Assembly: GCA_016931915.1 (NCBI GenBank)
Contig: JAFGDU010000178.1
Span: 1 to 42,868, forward strand
Length of the DNA stretch: 42,868 bases
DNA from: Actinomycetota bacterium
GTDB lineage: Bacteria > Actinomycetota > Geothermincolia > Geothermincolales > RBG-13-55-18
Direction: 5' to 3'
The notes below the pieces were generated by a model. The model did no database searches and had not been told where the DNA came from. It was given only the letters and a program-made list of their open reading frames with translations. Below, in pieces: positions 1-8,453 of the stretch. The position numbers were made by a program, and so were the translations under genes. The number at the start of each line of letters is the position of its first letter. The stretch's first letter is position 1.

Positions 1-329
1 ATCTGCTCCTCGCTCTCCACCGAGCACGGGCCGGCGATGACGCTGAAAGTCCCTCCCCCGATGGTGGCGCCACCTACGGTTACCACGGTGGGCTCCCCCC
101 TGAACTCGCGGCTCACGAGCTTGTAGGGTTTCATTATGGGAACGACCTTCTCCACGGCGGGATAAGCCTCGAAGGGCATCTGCATGACCCTCTCGCGGTC
201 TCCGATCACCCCGATCACGGTGCGGAACTCTCCCCGCGACACATGGGCCTCGGCGCCTACCTCGTGCAGAACGGCTACGAGTTCCTCGATGTCCTTCTCG
301 CTCGCGTCCTCGTGCAGAACGATGACCAC
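1..329 (-). CDS. aroF: 3-deoxy-7-phosphoheptulonate synthase (DAHP synthase), N-terminal part, runs off the left edge
   Basis: Catalyses the first step of the shikimate pathway, condensing phosphoenolpyruvate with erythrose 4-phosphate in the cytosol. The visible ~109 residues hold the ferredoxin-like regulatory domain found at the N-terminus of Thermotoga-type DAHP synthases, with the segment RTVIGVIGD and the linker KPYKLVSREF, followed by the start of the barrel domain at IAGPCSVES. The C-terminal two thirds lie outside the window. I chose the GTG at 329 because the protein then begins VVIVLHEDAS like its relatives; a second GTG nine bases upstream lies too close to the AAGGAAGG SD. It is the last gene of a minus-strand run behind aroH, so two aromatic amino acid enzymes are adjacent. 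Confidence 0.9.
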   Translation of the reverse strand, partial: MVIVLHEDASEKDIEELVAVLHEVGAEAHVSRGEFRTVIGVIGDRERVMQMPFEAYPAVEKVVPIMKPYKLVSREFRGEPTVVTVGGATIGGGTFSVIAGPCSVESEEQ

Positions 330-472
330 CTCAACCACTTCCTTCCTTATCCCGGCCCCGGGGACTCTACACCGGCTTGCGGGCGTATGCCTCTGTCTCC
401 ACGCTTCCTCAGGCAGGGACCATCGCTTTCCTTCCGGCCTCCGTTCTTCCCGCCGGATCCCATAAATCCAAA

Positions 473-497
473 GAGTTCGAGCCCCGGGCTCGAACTC
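473..497 (-). terminator. Perfect 12-bp inverted repeat between aroH and aroF
   Basis: The 25 bases form two perfectly complementary 12-base arms around one central base. On the minus strand the arm starts GAGTTCGAGCCC and the structure is followed by TTTGGATTTATGG, a weak U-rich tail. It lies in the 204-bp gap between aroH and aroF, so it could partly terminate the upstream transcript or attenuate aroF. The rest of the gap shows no convincing gene. Confidence 0.45.
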
Positions 498-533
498 CCC
501 TTGTCTACTATGCGGTTGTGAGGCGCTGCCGGC

Positions 534-896
534 TTATTCGGGGAGGTCAGTCCTCAGCTGGCGCGCCCCCTCGAGATAGGGATGGCGCAGTTCGTGCGGA
601 TGTTTTCGCGTATAGAAGTGCATGAGAACCCTGAGGCACATCTTGGGAGAATCCTCTATAGAGAGCTCGCGTGCGCACAGCAACGGTACGTGGGTCAATC
701 CGATGTGGCGTGCGGCCGCTGCCGGAAACTCGGCGGTCAGGTCCTCGGTAGCGGTAAAGATGATGTCCATGATGTCTTCGGGGCGGATGTCGTTGCGCTT
801 TATCATCTCGCGCAGGAGCTCCGCTGCCCTCTCGGTTATCTCCTCTTTGCTGTTCTCCTTGCAGAGTGTTGCACCCCGCAATGCTCTCACCTGCAT
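534..896 (-). CDS. aroH: Chorismate mutase, AroH type
   Basis: Converts chorismate to prephenate for phenylalanine and tyrosine synthesis. The 120-residue protein has the length and layout of the monofunctional Bacillus subtilis AroH, a trimeric pseudo-alpha/beta barrel. The known active-site residues of that family are found almost in register: Arg7 in the N-terminal LRGAT motif, Glu77, Arg89 and Tyr107 in HPYLEG. The ATG at 896 has the SD AAGGAGGAGG upstream. It lies between rluB and aroF on the same strand, so it is probably cotranscribed with aroF. Confidence 0.95.
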   Translation of the reverse strand: MQVRALRGATLCKENSKEEITERAAELLREMIKRNDIRPEDIMDIIFTATEDLTAEFPAAAARHIGLTHVPLLCARELSIEDSPKMCLRVLMHFYTRKHPHELRHPYLEGARQLRTDLPE

Positions 897-981
897 GACC
901 TGCCTCCTCCTTATCAGAACAACAGTTTACCATACCCATCAGCCGCAGGTCTTGGATTTTATAAGGGCGCGTAAGTGCCCG

Positions 982-1701
982 TCATTCTTCCACTTCGAGC
1001 AGCCTATTAATCTCTACGGCGTCAAGGGCGCGGTATCTCCCCTCCTCCAATCCCCTGAGATTCAGTGGGCCCATGCGGGTGCGCAAGAGGTCCTCCACCT
1101 CCAAGCCCACCGCCGCGCACATGCGCCGCACCTGACGTTTCTTTCCCTCGTGAATGGTAAGCTCCAGTACGCAGCGTTCGCCTTTCCGCTCCAGCACCCT
1201 GACCTTCGCCGGCGCGGTCGTGCCCTCCTCCAGCGAGACACCCTTGCGCAGCATGGCCAGACCCCGGGGCGACAGCGCGCCTACCGTCTTTACCACGTAG
1301 GTCTTCTCGATGCCGTGACTCGGGTGCATCAACCTGTGGGCGAGGTAGCCATCGTTGGTCAGCAAAAGCAAACCGCGGGTATCGCGGTCCAATCTCCCGA
1401 CCGGGAAGAGGCGCTCCTTCTCGTGTATCAGCTCCATGACCGTGCGACGCCCACGTGTATCCTTGAGCGTGGTTATATACCCCGCCGGCTTGTTGAGCAG
1501 GAGATATCTCTTCTCAACCTCGGGCTCCAGCAGGATGCCATCGACGGTCACCTGGTCACGTTCGGTGTCGACCCGGTCCCCCAGGGTTGCCCTTACGCCG
1601 TTCACCTTCACCCTGCCGGCTTCTATAATCGCCTCGCATTTGCGGCGGGAGCCGATTCCCGCCGCCGCCATGACCTTCTGCAGCCTCTCCTGCGACGACA
1701 T
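982..1701 (-). CDS. rluB: Pseudouridine synthase of the RsuA/RluB family
   Basis: Predicted to convert a specific uridine in ribosomal RNA to pseudouridine. The 239 residues comprise an N-terminal S4 RNA-binding domain (about residues 1-60, with the motif RLQKVMAAAGIGSRR) and a catalytic domain with the family motif GRLDRDTRGLLLLTNDG, whose first Asp is the expected nucleophile. The C-terminal IHEGKKRQVRRM motif is also typical. Following scpA and scpB is the usual position of rluB in many Gram-positive genomes, which favours RluB (23S rRNA) over RsuA; the exact target base is inferred. Only a weak SD (GTAGG) precedes the ATG. Confidence 0.92.
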   Translation of the reverse strand: MSSQERLQKVMAAAGIGSRRKCEAIIEAGRVKVNGVRATLGDRVDTERDQVTVDGILLEPEVEKRYLLLNKPAGYITTLKDTRGRRTVMELIHEKERLFPVGRLDRDTRGLLLLTNDGYLAHRLMHPSHGIEKTYVVKTVGALSPRGLAMLRKGVSLEEGTTAPAKVRVLERKGERCVLELTIHEGKKRQVRRMCAAVGLEVEDLLRTRMGPLNLRGLEEGRYRALDAVEINRLLEVEE

Positions 1702-1722
1702 GACCTACCAGCCCATCCAGTG

Positions 1723-2538
1723 TCAGCGTAGACCCGCGTCCGAACCGCCGTCCTCCCCGCCGCCATTCATATCCCATTGCGTGGCCTGAAGCGCGATATC
1801 CTCGTCCTCCCCGTCCAGGTCGCTCACGACGCCGGTCGCCGTCATCCCGGACACGACACCTTCGACGCCGGTATCGCTGTCCCCGCCATCCTCCTCCCTC
1901 TGGCCAGCGAGGGAACGCGCGATGCGATCGATGGTTTCCCGGTGCGGCTGGAAATCATCCAGGGGTGGGAGGTCCTCCAGGCTGTTGAGGCCGAAGCGCT
2001 CTAGGAATTTATCCGTGGTCACGTAGAGGGCGGGCCCGCCGGGGGATCTCTCCTTACCGGCCTCGGCCACCAGGTCCTGCTCCTCCAGCACCTTCACCAT
2101 GCTCTCCGATTGCACTCCCCTGAGGTTGGCGATCTGGGTCCTGGTGATCGGCTGCAGGTAAGCGATAATGGCCAGGGTCTCCACCGCCGCCCGCGTCAGC
2201 CTGGCCCGGCGGGAGGAGAGCAGCAGTTTCTCGATCTGTGACGCGTAGGCCGGATGGGTATGCATCCGCCATCCCCCGCCCACCTCTCTCAACTGCATCC
2301 CCCTGTTGTATCGCTCATATTCCTCGCGCAACTCCTGCAACGCGGAGAGGACCTTGCCCTCACCGCCTCCAACCGCCTCGGCGAGCTGGCGGGGAACCAG
2401 CGGTTCGTCAGCGACGAAGAGCAGCGCCTCCAGCGCCCCCTTGATATCCTCCATCTCCTGGATATCCTCGTGTCCCGCCCCCGTCCTCCACAGCTTTCCG
2501 CCTATGGGCTGGTTGCCTCCAACAGGTTTAATCTCCAT
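1723..2538 (-). CDS. scpB: Segregation and condensation protein B
   Basis: Winged-helix subunit that works with ScpA and SMC in chromosome condensation and segregation. The core begins EDIKGALEALLFVADEPL and contains the conserved ALETLAIIAYLQPITRTQI block, as expected for ScpB. I place the start at the ATG at 2538, which overlaps the end of scpA and has a GGGGG SD nine bases upstream inside scpA; an ATG at 2547 and an internal ATG at 2454 are alternatives. The first ~29 residues precede the conserved core. The last ~60 residues are acidic and low in complexity, probably a disordered tail. Confidence 0.93.
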   Translation of the reverse strand: MEIKPVGGNQPIGGKLWRTGAGHEDIQEMEDIKGALEALLFVADEPLVPRQLAEAVGGGEGKVLSALQELREEYERYNRGMQLREVGGGWRMHTHPAYASQIEKLLLSSRRARLTRAAVETLAIIAYLQPITRTQIANLRGVQSESMVKVLEEQDLVAEAGKERSPGGPALYVTTDKFLERFGLNSLEDLPPLDDFQPHRETIDRIARSLAGQREEDGGDSDTGVEGVVSGMTATGVVSDLDGEDEDIALQATQWDMNGGGEDGGSDAGLR

Positions 2539-3262
2539 GCGTATCATCCCCCGTCGCGTATACCTCTATATCCCCGAAACGGGCTGCCTGGCGGATATCT
2601 ATCTCCTCGCGCTTGTACAGCTCCAGCAGGGCAAGGAACATGGCGATAAGCTCCACGCGCAGCGCGCATTCCGCCGTGAGCTCCCGGTAACTCGTTCTGC
2701 CCTTCTCTGCCAGCTGTGCTCGCACCCGCTCCATGAAATCGCCTATATTCACCTTGACGGGAGCGATGTAGGAGACGTCTACATGCGCCTCCATCTCTAT
2801 GAGCACTCTCGCCGCTGCGGCCAGCTTCTCCAGGGTCAGACCCCTCAGCACGTCCGGCACGACATGCCGGAAGGGTTCCTCCAGGTCGACCTGGCGGTAG
2901 TAGTACCTCTCCTCGCGCTCGAGACGCCTGCCCAGTTCCGCCGCAGCGTTGCGGTACTTCTGGTACTCCACCAGCCTCCACAGCAGTTCCTCGCGCAGTT
3001 CGGATGGGCCCGGCTCCTCCCCCTCCACCTCCGGCTCCGGCAGCAGGTAGTCGGACTTCAGCTTCAGCAGCGTTGCAGCGATGAGCAGGAACTCGGTCGC
3101 TATCTCCAGGTCGAGTTCGCGCAAGGACTCCATGTAGCTGAGGTACTCGTCCGTGATCTCCGCGATGGAGATGTCGTAGATGTCGATCTCCCTGCGCCCG
3201 ATAAGGTGCAGCAGGAGGTCAAGGGGCCCCTCGAAAACCTCCAGCTTCACCTGGTAGGGCAC
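2528..3262 (-). CDS. scpA: Segregation and condensation protein A
   Basis: Kleisin subunit bridging the SMC heads in the bacterial condensin. The 244-residue protein starts with the hallmark LEVFEGPLDLLLHLI (residues 7-21), followed by the usual IDIYDISIAEITDEYL block, and ends with a C-terminal winged helix. The GTG start at 3262 is supported by AGGGGGAGAA just upstream. It overlaps scpB by about 11 bases, implying translational coupling and stoichiometric production of the complex. It follows trpS with a 9-base gap. Confidence 0.95.
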   Translation of the reverse strand: MPYQVKLEVFEGPLDLLLHLIGRREIDIYDISIAEITDEYLSYMESLRELDLEIATEFLLIAATLLKLKSDYLLPEPEVEGEEPGPSELREELLWRLVEYQKYRNAAAELGRRLEREERYYYRQVDLEEPFRHVVPDVLRGLTLEKLAAAARVLIEMEAHVDVSYIAPVKVNIGDFMERVRAQLAEKGRTSYRELTAECALRVELIAMFLALLELYKREEIDIRQAARFGDIEVYATGDDTHGD

Positions 3263-3271
3263 TTCTCCCCC

Positions 3272-4252
3272 TCACTCGATCCCCATGCGCGCTCGCACGT
3301 CCCCCAGGACCTCTTGGGCCAGTGGCTTTGCCCTGGCCAGGCCCTGCTCCATGACCTCCCAGGCATAGCCGGGCCTGCTCTCCAGTTCCCGGCGGCGCTC
3401 CTGGAAGGGCAGGAGGGAATCGACCACCCTCTCCGCCAGGATCCCCTTGCATTCCACGCAGCCCCAGCCCGCGGTGGTACAATTCTCCGCTACCTCGTCC
3501 AGGCGGTCCTGCGTATAGACCTTGTGCAGCTGATAGGCGCTGCACTTCTCGGGATCTCCGGGATCCTTGCGCGTGCGCCGCGCGGGGTCGGTGATCATGG
3601 ACAGCACCTTTTTCTTTATCTCGTCCGGCGGATCTGTGAGCGAGATAAAGTTACCGTAGCTCTTGCTCATCTTGCGACCATCCACCCCGGGGATACGCGG
3701 GCTGCGCGAGAGCAGCGACTGCGGCTCGCCGAAGGTCTCGCCGTAAATGTAGTTGAACCGCCTCACGATCTCCCGCGTCAGCTCCAGGTGTGGAAGCTGG
3801 TCCTCTCCCACCGGCACCCCGTCCGCCCTGACGATGAGGATATCTGCGGCCTGCAGCACCGGGTATCCGAGGAAACCGTGGGTGGATATGTCCTTGCCCT
3901 CCAGCTGCTCCAGCTGCTCCTTGAACGAGGGCACCCTCTCCAGCCAGCCCAGAGGAGTGATCATGGACAGGTAGAGCTGGAACTCCGCCACCTCCGGGAG
4001 GTCCGACTGGCGGTATATGGCCGCCTTGGCCGGATCTATGCCGGCGGCCAGCCAGTCCAGGACCATCCCCTCGGTGTATTCGCGCAACCGGGACGGGTCG
4101 CCGTAATCGGTGGTCAGGGCATGCCAGTCCGCGATGAAGAAGTAGCACTCCGCCTCCTCCTGCAGCTCTATCATGCCCTTGAGGTTGCCGTGCAGGTTGC
4201 CCAGGTGCAGCTTGCCCGTGGGCCGGTATCCGGTCAGTATCCTTCGCGCCAA
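3272..4252 (-). CDS. trpS: Tryptophanyl-tRNA synthetase
   Basis: Class I aminoacyl-tRNA synthetase that charges tRNA-Trp in the cytosol. The HIGH-type signature appears as PTGKLHLGN close to the N-terminus and the KMSKS loop is intact in GRKMSKSYGNF, about residue 195. I prefer the TTG at 4252, which has AGGAGG four bases upstream and gives the usual start ARRILTGYRPTG. The in-frame ATG at 4270 has no SD. The gene heads a run with scpA, scpB and rluB. A perfect TATAAT lies about 200 bases upstream, giving a long leader. Confidence 0.94.
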   Translation of the reverse strand: MARRILTGYRPTGKLHLGNLHGNLKGMIELQEEAECYFFIADWHALTTDYGDPSRLREYTEGMVLDWLAAGIDPAKAAIYRQSDLPEVAEFQLYLSMITPLGWLERVPSFKEQLEQLEGKDISTHGFLGYPVLQAADILIVRADGVPVGEDQLPHLELTREIVRRFNYIYGETFGEPQSLLSRSPRIPGVDGRKMSKSYGNFISLTDPPDEIKKKVLSMITDPARRTRKDPGDPEKCSAYQLHKVYTQDRLDEVAENCTTAGWGCVECKGILAERVVDSLLPFQERRRELESRPGYAWEVMEQGLARAKPLAQEVLGDVRARMGIE

Positions 4253-4394
4253 GGTCCCTCCTCTTGTCATGCCGTCCGGTCCGGGATCCCGCCATGTAGC
4301 GGGTCCATGTCTATATTCTATACGCTACGGTCTTTTGCCTCTTGTTACCTTGCGGCCCGCGTGGAATAAACATGCCTCTTCGTGATTACAACAT

Positions 4395-4408
4395 GCGGGA
4401 AAACCCGC
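4395..4408 (-). other. Small hairpin in the trpS leader
   Basis: GCGGG and CCCGC arms around a four-base loop in the leader between the TATAAT at 4453 and the trpS start. On the minus strand it is followed by ATGTTGT, not by a U-run, so it is not a terminator. Its role is unknown. The 248-bp gap 4253-4500 holds no other gene that I can support. Confidence 0.3.
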
Positions 4409-4452
4409 CGCACTACCACCGCGTAAGCGATATCGCTCGCCCGGCCCTCAGT

Positions 4453-4471
4453 ATTATAGCCTCTGTTACAG
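4453..4471 (-). promoter_or_regulatory. Promoter -10 for the trpS operon
   Basis: A perfect TATAAT occurs at 4458-4453 on the minus strand, just after the HD gene stop. No good -35 hexamer sits at 16-18 bases; TAATTG at 17 bases is the nearest. The sequence CTGTAAC at 4471-4465 precedes it by six bases, an arrangement also seen at 8415-8432. Confidence 0.5.
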
Positions 4472-4500
4472 GTTCCAATTACTCTGCTCGCGTACCGTCT

Positions 4501-5043
4501 CTAGAGGGCATCGTCCGCTTCCTTTAAACGCAGCTCGCGCTCGTCGCGCGGCTCCAACTGGTGATGGCCCACCAGATGGACCAGCTCTTCCTCGCTGTCC
4601 ATCCTCGCCAGCATCTCCGCTGCTATCTCGCCGTGATGGAGTTGCACGTATAGGCCCCTCCTCCATCCATGTGGAGTTCCCCACATGCTTTCCATGACCC
4701 CTTCGCCCGTTGCCTGAGATTCTATCCCGGCGGCTATGCGGCGAAGAAGCGCCGGGGCCGTGATCTCAAGACCGGTATAAAGCCAGCGAGTCAAGAGACC
4801 CAGCTCGCTGCGGAGCTTGCCGGCATCGTGCAGCAGGCCAGCTTTATACAGCAGGGGGTCGTCGGCGAGCCTCGCGGCCACTGCCAGCGAATGGGCGAGG
4901 TCGTATCGGCTCATGGCTGCGAAGAGCTCCGCCTCGCCCGGGGAGAGCTCCGCCGCGGCGCGGCGCGCGCGTACGCGCAAGCGTGGGTCGAGGGAGACGA
5001 GTGTCACCCATATCTTGCCGGGTAGGTTGCGCCAGGTGTTCAT
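4501..5043 (-). CDS. HD-domain phosphohydrolase-like protein
   Basis: A 180-residue soluble protein with the metal-binding pattern of the HD superfamily: His51 in DLAHSLAV, His72-Asp73 in LLHDAGK, His136-His137 in LHHGEIA and His160-His161 in VGHHQ. Such proteins hydrolyse phosphoesters of nucleotides or cyclic dinucleotides, but nothing here identifies the substrate. It starts at the ATG at 5043, 10 bases after the M50 protease gene, and is likely the last gene of that operon. The size fits a stand-alone HD protein without sensor or synthetase domains. Confidence 0.75.
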   Translation of the reverse strand: MNTWRNLPGKIWVTLVSLDPRLRVRARRAAAELSPGEAELFAAMSRYDLAHSLAVAARLADDPLLYKAGLLHDAGKLRSELGLLTRWLYTGLEITAPALLRRIAAGIESQATGEGVMESMWGTPHGWRRGLYVQLHHGEIAAEMLARMDSEEELVHLVGHHQLEPRDERELRLKEADDAL

Positions 5044-5052
5044 ATCAAGCCG

Positions 5053-5697
5053 TTACAATCCAAATATCCGCAAGAAGAAATCGAACACGCTATTAAACAG
5101 GTTTGAGAAGAAGGCGCCGAAAGTAAATACAAGCAACATCACGATAACGAAGCCAAAGGGCTCGATGGTGCTGTAGATGCGCTTCGCCTCGCCGCGCAGG
5201 TAGTAGCCGACTATTCGCGAGCCGTCCAGGGGGGGTATGGGGATGAGATTGAAGACGAAGAGGACGGCGTTGATATAAGCGATATATAACACCGTATATT
5301 CGACTTTTTGCAGTACCGAACCGCCGTCGAGCATTATAAGGACCCTCATAATTCCCAGGAAAAGCAGGCACAGTGCGAGGTTAGATAGCGGCCCCGCCAG
5401 TGATACCCAGATGATCGCGCGAGGCTTGCGGAATAGAAAGGGGTTGATAGGTACGGGCTTTGCGTATCCGATGACAAACCCCCCCATCCCCATGGCTGTG
5501 AACAGCAGGAGTACGCCGGGCAGGATAACGGTGCCAACGGGATCTATATGTGCCAGGGGGTCCAGGGTGAGCCTCCCCGCGCGCTTGGCGGTGGTGTCGC
5601 CCATGCGGTAGGCCACGTACCCGTGCATGTACTCGTGGACGATTACCCCGATGATCAGGCCCACCAGCATGTATACGGCTCTTTCCCAGTTACTCAA
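5053..5697 (-). CDS. Site-2 protease family (M50) membrane metallopeptidase
   Basis: Predicted integral-membrane zinc protease of 214 residues. The zinc motif HExxH is present as HEYMH (His21, Glu22, His25) inside the first transmembrane helix, and the third ligand motif NLIPIPPLDGSRI places Asp158 in a later helix. This compact form without PDZ or CBS domains resembles the small S2P proteins found next to trpS, scpA and HD genes in many Gram-positive genomes. Its substrate is unknown. The start is a TTG at 5697, whose SD (AAGGGA) overlaps the end of the upstream CCA enzyme gene, so the two are probably coupled. Confidence 0.88.
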   Translation of the reverse strand: MSNWERAVYMLVGLIIGVIVHEYMHGYVAYRMGDTTAKRAGRLTLDPLAHIDPVGTVILPGVLLLFTAMGMGGFVIGYAKPVPINPFLFRKPRAIIWVSLAGPLSNLALCLLFLGIMRVLIMLDGGSVLQKVEYTVLYIAYINAVLFVFNLIPIPPLDGSRIVGYYLRGEAKRIYSTIEPFGFVIVMLLVFTFGAFFSNLFNSVFDFFLRIFGL

Positions 5698-5703
5698 TGC
5701 CGG

Positions 5704-8331
5704 CTATCCCTTCTGTGTCTTTCTCACCAGCCTGCGCGCCAGCTTCAGCTCGTCCTCCCTGTCCTTAACCTTGCCGTCCAGCTTCGCCGCCCTCACCCTG
5801 TACAGGATGTCCGCGTAGGCCCGGGAGGGCTTCAGGCCCAGCTCGGCCAGATCGTTGCCCTTGATCCCGGGCGCGATATCCCTCCACTTCTCGACATAGA
5901 ATACTACGCTCTTGCGCGGCTGCGGGCCGCCGAGCACATAGAGATATGCTAAGGCCTCCCCGACAAGCGGGTCAAGGAAATCCACCACCTGGCTGGGGGA
6001 GAGGTCCTCGCTGCTCAAGACCTTTATTATCTCCGGGACGCGGCCCAGGCACTGCATGACGGCCAAGCTGTCGTCCTTCTTGAAGCGCATCTGGTGGCAC
6101 CACTTCTCGGACTCCTGCAGGGGCAGGTCCTCGAGCATCGCCGCCAGGGAGGGGATCCACTTCCTTGCCTCCCCCCCCACCAGCTCAAAGGCCTCCTCGC
6201 CGTGCTTATACATCAGGCCGTAGCGCCCGCGCATGGCCCTGCTCACGGACAGATCGGGGTGGAGGGTGTGCAGGGCCCCCAGGTCCTGCAAGCGCTCCAC
6301 CGCCTTGAAGGGCAGGGGGCTGGGCTCGCAGAAGATGTCGATCAATTCGTCCCTCACGCGGGCGTTGGTGAGCTTGCCCACGATCTCCATCTCCACCGCC
6401 CGGCGCGCCAGTATCTCCGTCTGGCGCTCGAGCTCGAAACCATAGCGCTGCTCGAAACGTACCGCCCTGAAAATGCGCGTCGGGTCCTCCACGAAGCTCA
6501 AGTTGTGGAGGATGCGCACGTGGCGCCTCTCCAGGTCGCGCAGGCCCCCGAAATAATCCAGCAGTTCGCCGAAGCGTCCCCCCGTGAGCGCTACGGCCAT
6601 GGCGTTGATGGTGAAGTCGCGGCGGTAGAGGTCCTGCCTTATGGAGGACACCTCGACCGTGGGCAACGCCGCGGGGTGTTCGTAGAATTCGGTGCGCGCC
6701 GTGGCCACGTCTATCCTGCGCCCCGTGGGCAGGATGACCACAGCGGTGCCGAACTTGCGGTGGCTCCTCACCCTGCCCTTGATCTCGTGCGCGAGCAGGC
6801 GCGCGAACTCGATACCGTCCCCCTCCACCACGATGTCCAAATCCAGGTTGGGGAAGCCCAGCAGGAGGTCCCTCACCACGCCGCCTACGAGGAACACGCT
6901 GTATGCGCCCTCCTCCGCCACCTGAGATATGTTGCGCAGCAGCGCCTGCACGTCGCCCGGGAGCGATTGCTGCATCATCTCCAGAACCTCGGACCGGGAG
7001 TATCCCGCCGCCCTGCCCGAGGGGCCGAATCCCCGCAGGTAATCTGATCCGTGCAGGGCGCGGATGACGTCCTTGCGGGTAACGATACCCACCACCCTGT
7101 TCTCCCTCACCACCGGCACGCGCCCGATGGCGTTGGCGGTCATCAGAGCCTGGATCTCCTGCAGGGGGGCCCCCTCGTCCACGTCTATGAGGTTGCGCGA
7201 CATGAAACCCTTCACCGGCGCGTGGCCCAGCCCGTGGTGTCCGGCCTTGTCCAGATCCTTGCGGGAGATGATTCCTGTCAGCTCTCCCGCCCCGTCCACT
7301 ACCGGAAAGGCGGTGTGGCCCGTACGCTCCATGCGCCGAGAAGCCTCCGCTATGGGCGTGTCCTCCGCGATGGTCTTTACCGGCCCGCTCATTATCTCCC
7401 CCGCCGTCACCAGGGGGCGCACCCTCTCCTCCAGCAGCTCCAGCAGCCGTTTTTCCGCCCCACTCAGCGTATAGTCTTTCATCACCGCCGAGCCCGCCTT
7501 GGCGTGCCCTCCTCCCCCCAGGCCGGAGAGCACCTCGTCCACGTCCACCTGGTCGAGGCGTGAAAGTCCGACCACCACCACCCTGCCGTGCATCTGCGCC
7601 AGGGTGAAGAGGACGTCGAGGTTCTCCAGTTCCGCCAGTTTGCTTGCGATGAGCGAGGCGCCCTCCACGTATTCGTCCATGCTGGCCCTGGCCACGGCGA
7701 CCAGAACACCCTTGACGCGCCGCAGCTCCAGGCCGGAGAGGAGTTTTTTCATCAGCTCGTGCTGGGAGGGGGTCAGCTGCGGGCCGAGAAAATGCATGAT
7801 CACGTTGAGGTTGGCGCCCTCGCGCATGAGGTATGAGAGCGCCTCCGCATCCTCGTAGGTCGTCCCGGCGAAGGTCAGCGAACCGGTATCCTCGTGAATC
7901 CCCAGGGCGAAGAGGGTGGCCTCGAAGGGGGTTATGGGTATGTCCTTACTGTGGATGATCTTCACCAGCACGGTGGTGGTGGAGCCCAGGATCTCGGAGT
8001 AGTCCTTGACGCCAACCATATCGTGGGGGGAAGGCGGATGGTGGTCGTAGACGAAGACCTCCACGCCGGAGCGACCCGGAACGTCCTTCAGCTCCCCCAG
8101 CCTCTCGGCTATGCGGTTATCCACAACGATGAGCCGGGATATCGCCTCTACGTCGAGGGAACGCGGTTCCATGAACTCCAGCACGTCGCCGTGGAGGGCG
8201 ATGAACTCGCGCACGTTGCGGTTTACCGACCCGGCGAACACCATCACCGCCTCGGGGTATAGTCTCTTCGCCGCGACCATGGAGGCCAGGGCGTCGAAAT
8301 CGACGTTCACATGTCCCAGAATCACATCCAT
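5704..8331 (-). CDS. DHH phosphoesterase-CBS-tRNA nucleotidyltransferase (CCA/A-adding enzyme) fusion
   Basis: An 875-residue three-part protein. Residues 1-~300 form a DHH/DHHA1 phosphoesterase with intact motifs: DFDA near residue 11, DHH at 96-98, GIHEDTGS and GGGGHAKAG. Residues ~315-430 hold a pair of CBS domains that may bind adenine nucleotides. From ~475 follows a class II nucleotidyltransferase with VGGVVRDLLLG and the catalytic DLD motif, then an RNA-binding helical region. The transferase would add A or CCA to tRNA 3' ends; which bases cannot be read here. The same fusion is known in other bacteria, often annotated as poly(A) polymerase. The start is ATG 8331; a promoter lies at 8415-8432. 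All catalytic residues look intact. Confidence 0.92.
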   Translation of the reverse strand: MDVILGHVNVDFDALASMVAAKRLYPEAVMVFAGSVNRNVREFIALHGDVLEFMEPRSLDVEAISRLIVVDNRIAERLGELKDVPGRSGVEVFVYDHHPPSPHDMVGVKDYSEILGSTTTVLVKIIHSKDIPITPFEATLFALGIHEDTGSLTFAGTTYEDAEALSYLMREGANLNVIMHFLGPQLTPSQHELMKKLLSGLELRRVKGVLVAVARASMDEYVEGASLIASKLAELENLDVLFTLAQMHGRVVVVGLSRLDQVDVDEVLSGLGGGGHAKAGSAVMKDYTLSGAEKRLLELLEERVRPLVTAGEIMSGPVKTIAEDTPIAEASRRMERTGHTAFPVVDGAGELTGIISRKDLDKAGHHGLGHAPVKGFMSRNLIDVDEGAPLQEIQALMTANAIGRVPVVRENRVVGIVTRKDVIRALHGSDYLRGFGPSGRAAGYSRSEVLEMMQQSLPGDVQALLRNISQVAEEGAYSVFLVGGVVRDLLLGFPNLDLDIVVEGDGIEFARLLAHEIKGRVRSHRKFGTAVVILPTGRRIDVATARTEFYEHPAALPTVEVSSIRQDLYRRDFTINAMAVALTGGRFGELLDYFGGLRDLERRHVRILHNLSFVEDPTRIFRAVRFEQRYGFELERQTEILARRAVEMEIVGKLTNARVRDELIDIFCEPSPLPFKAVERLQDLGALHTLHPDLSVSRAMRGRYGLMYKHGEEAFELVGGEARKWIPSLAAMLEDLPLQESEKWCHQMRFKKDDSLAVMQCLGRVPEIIKVLSSEDLSPSQVVDFLDPLVGEALAYLYVLGGPQPRKSVVFYVEKWRDIAPGIKGNDLAELGLKPSRAYADILYRVRAAKLDGKVKDREDELKLARRLVRKTQKG

Positions 8332-8414
8332 GCCAGGCGGTCAGCTCCCTTTACGGCTCCCGCACCCGACCGTCACGGGCACGTAGCGTACGTATCCTTC
8401 ATCCCCCTGCAGTA

Positions 8415-8432
8415 ATTATATGCCAGTTACAG
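8415..8432 (-). promoter_or_regulatory. Promoter -10 upstream of the CCA-enzyme operon
   Basis: A perfect TATAAT is at 8420-8415 on the minus strand, preceded by CTGTAAC at 8432-8426. It lies in the 122-bp gap after deoB and 84 bases before the ATG at 8331. No clear -35 at 16-18 bases. Confidence 0.5.
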
Positions 8433-8453
8433 CCCACAACATGCATGACCGGC

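Noticed and set aside
473..497. tRNA gene suggested by GTTCGAGCCC
   Set aside because: The sequence is one arm of a perfect palindrome. No acceptor, D or anticodon stems can be built around it.
2306..4369. Plus-strand open frame of 687 codons opposite scpB, scpA and trpS
   Set aside because: It is the antisense shadow of three well-recognised minus-strand genes. Its translation shows no family motif and GC-rich codon bias explains the lack of stops.
4253..4452. T-box riboswitch in the trpS leader
   Set aside because: A GGTGGTAGTGCGG stretch loosely resembles the T-box antiterminator motif, but the consensus is not met, only about 20-25 bases of transcript precede it, too little for a stem I, and no terminator follows.
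6094..7047. Plus-strand open frame opposite the CCA-enzyme gene
   Set aside because: Antisense shadow of an intact, motif-rich 875-residue protein; no supporting SD or homologous features.
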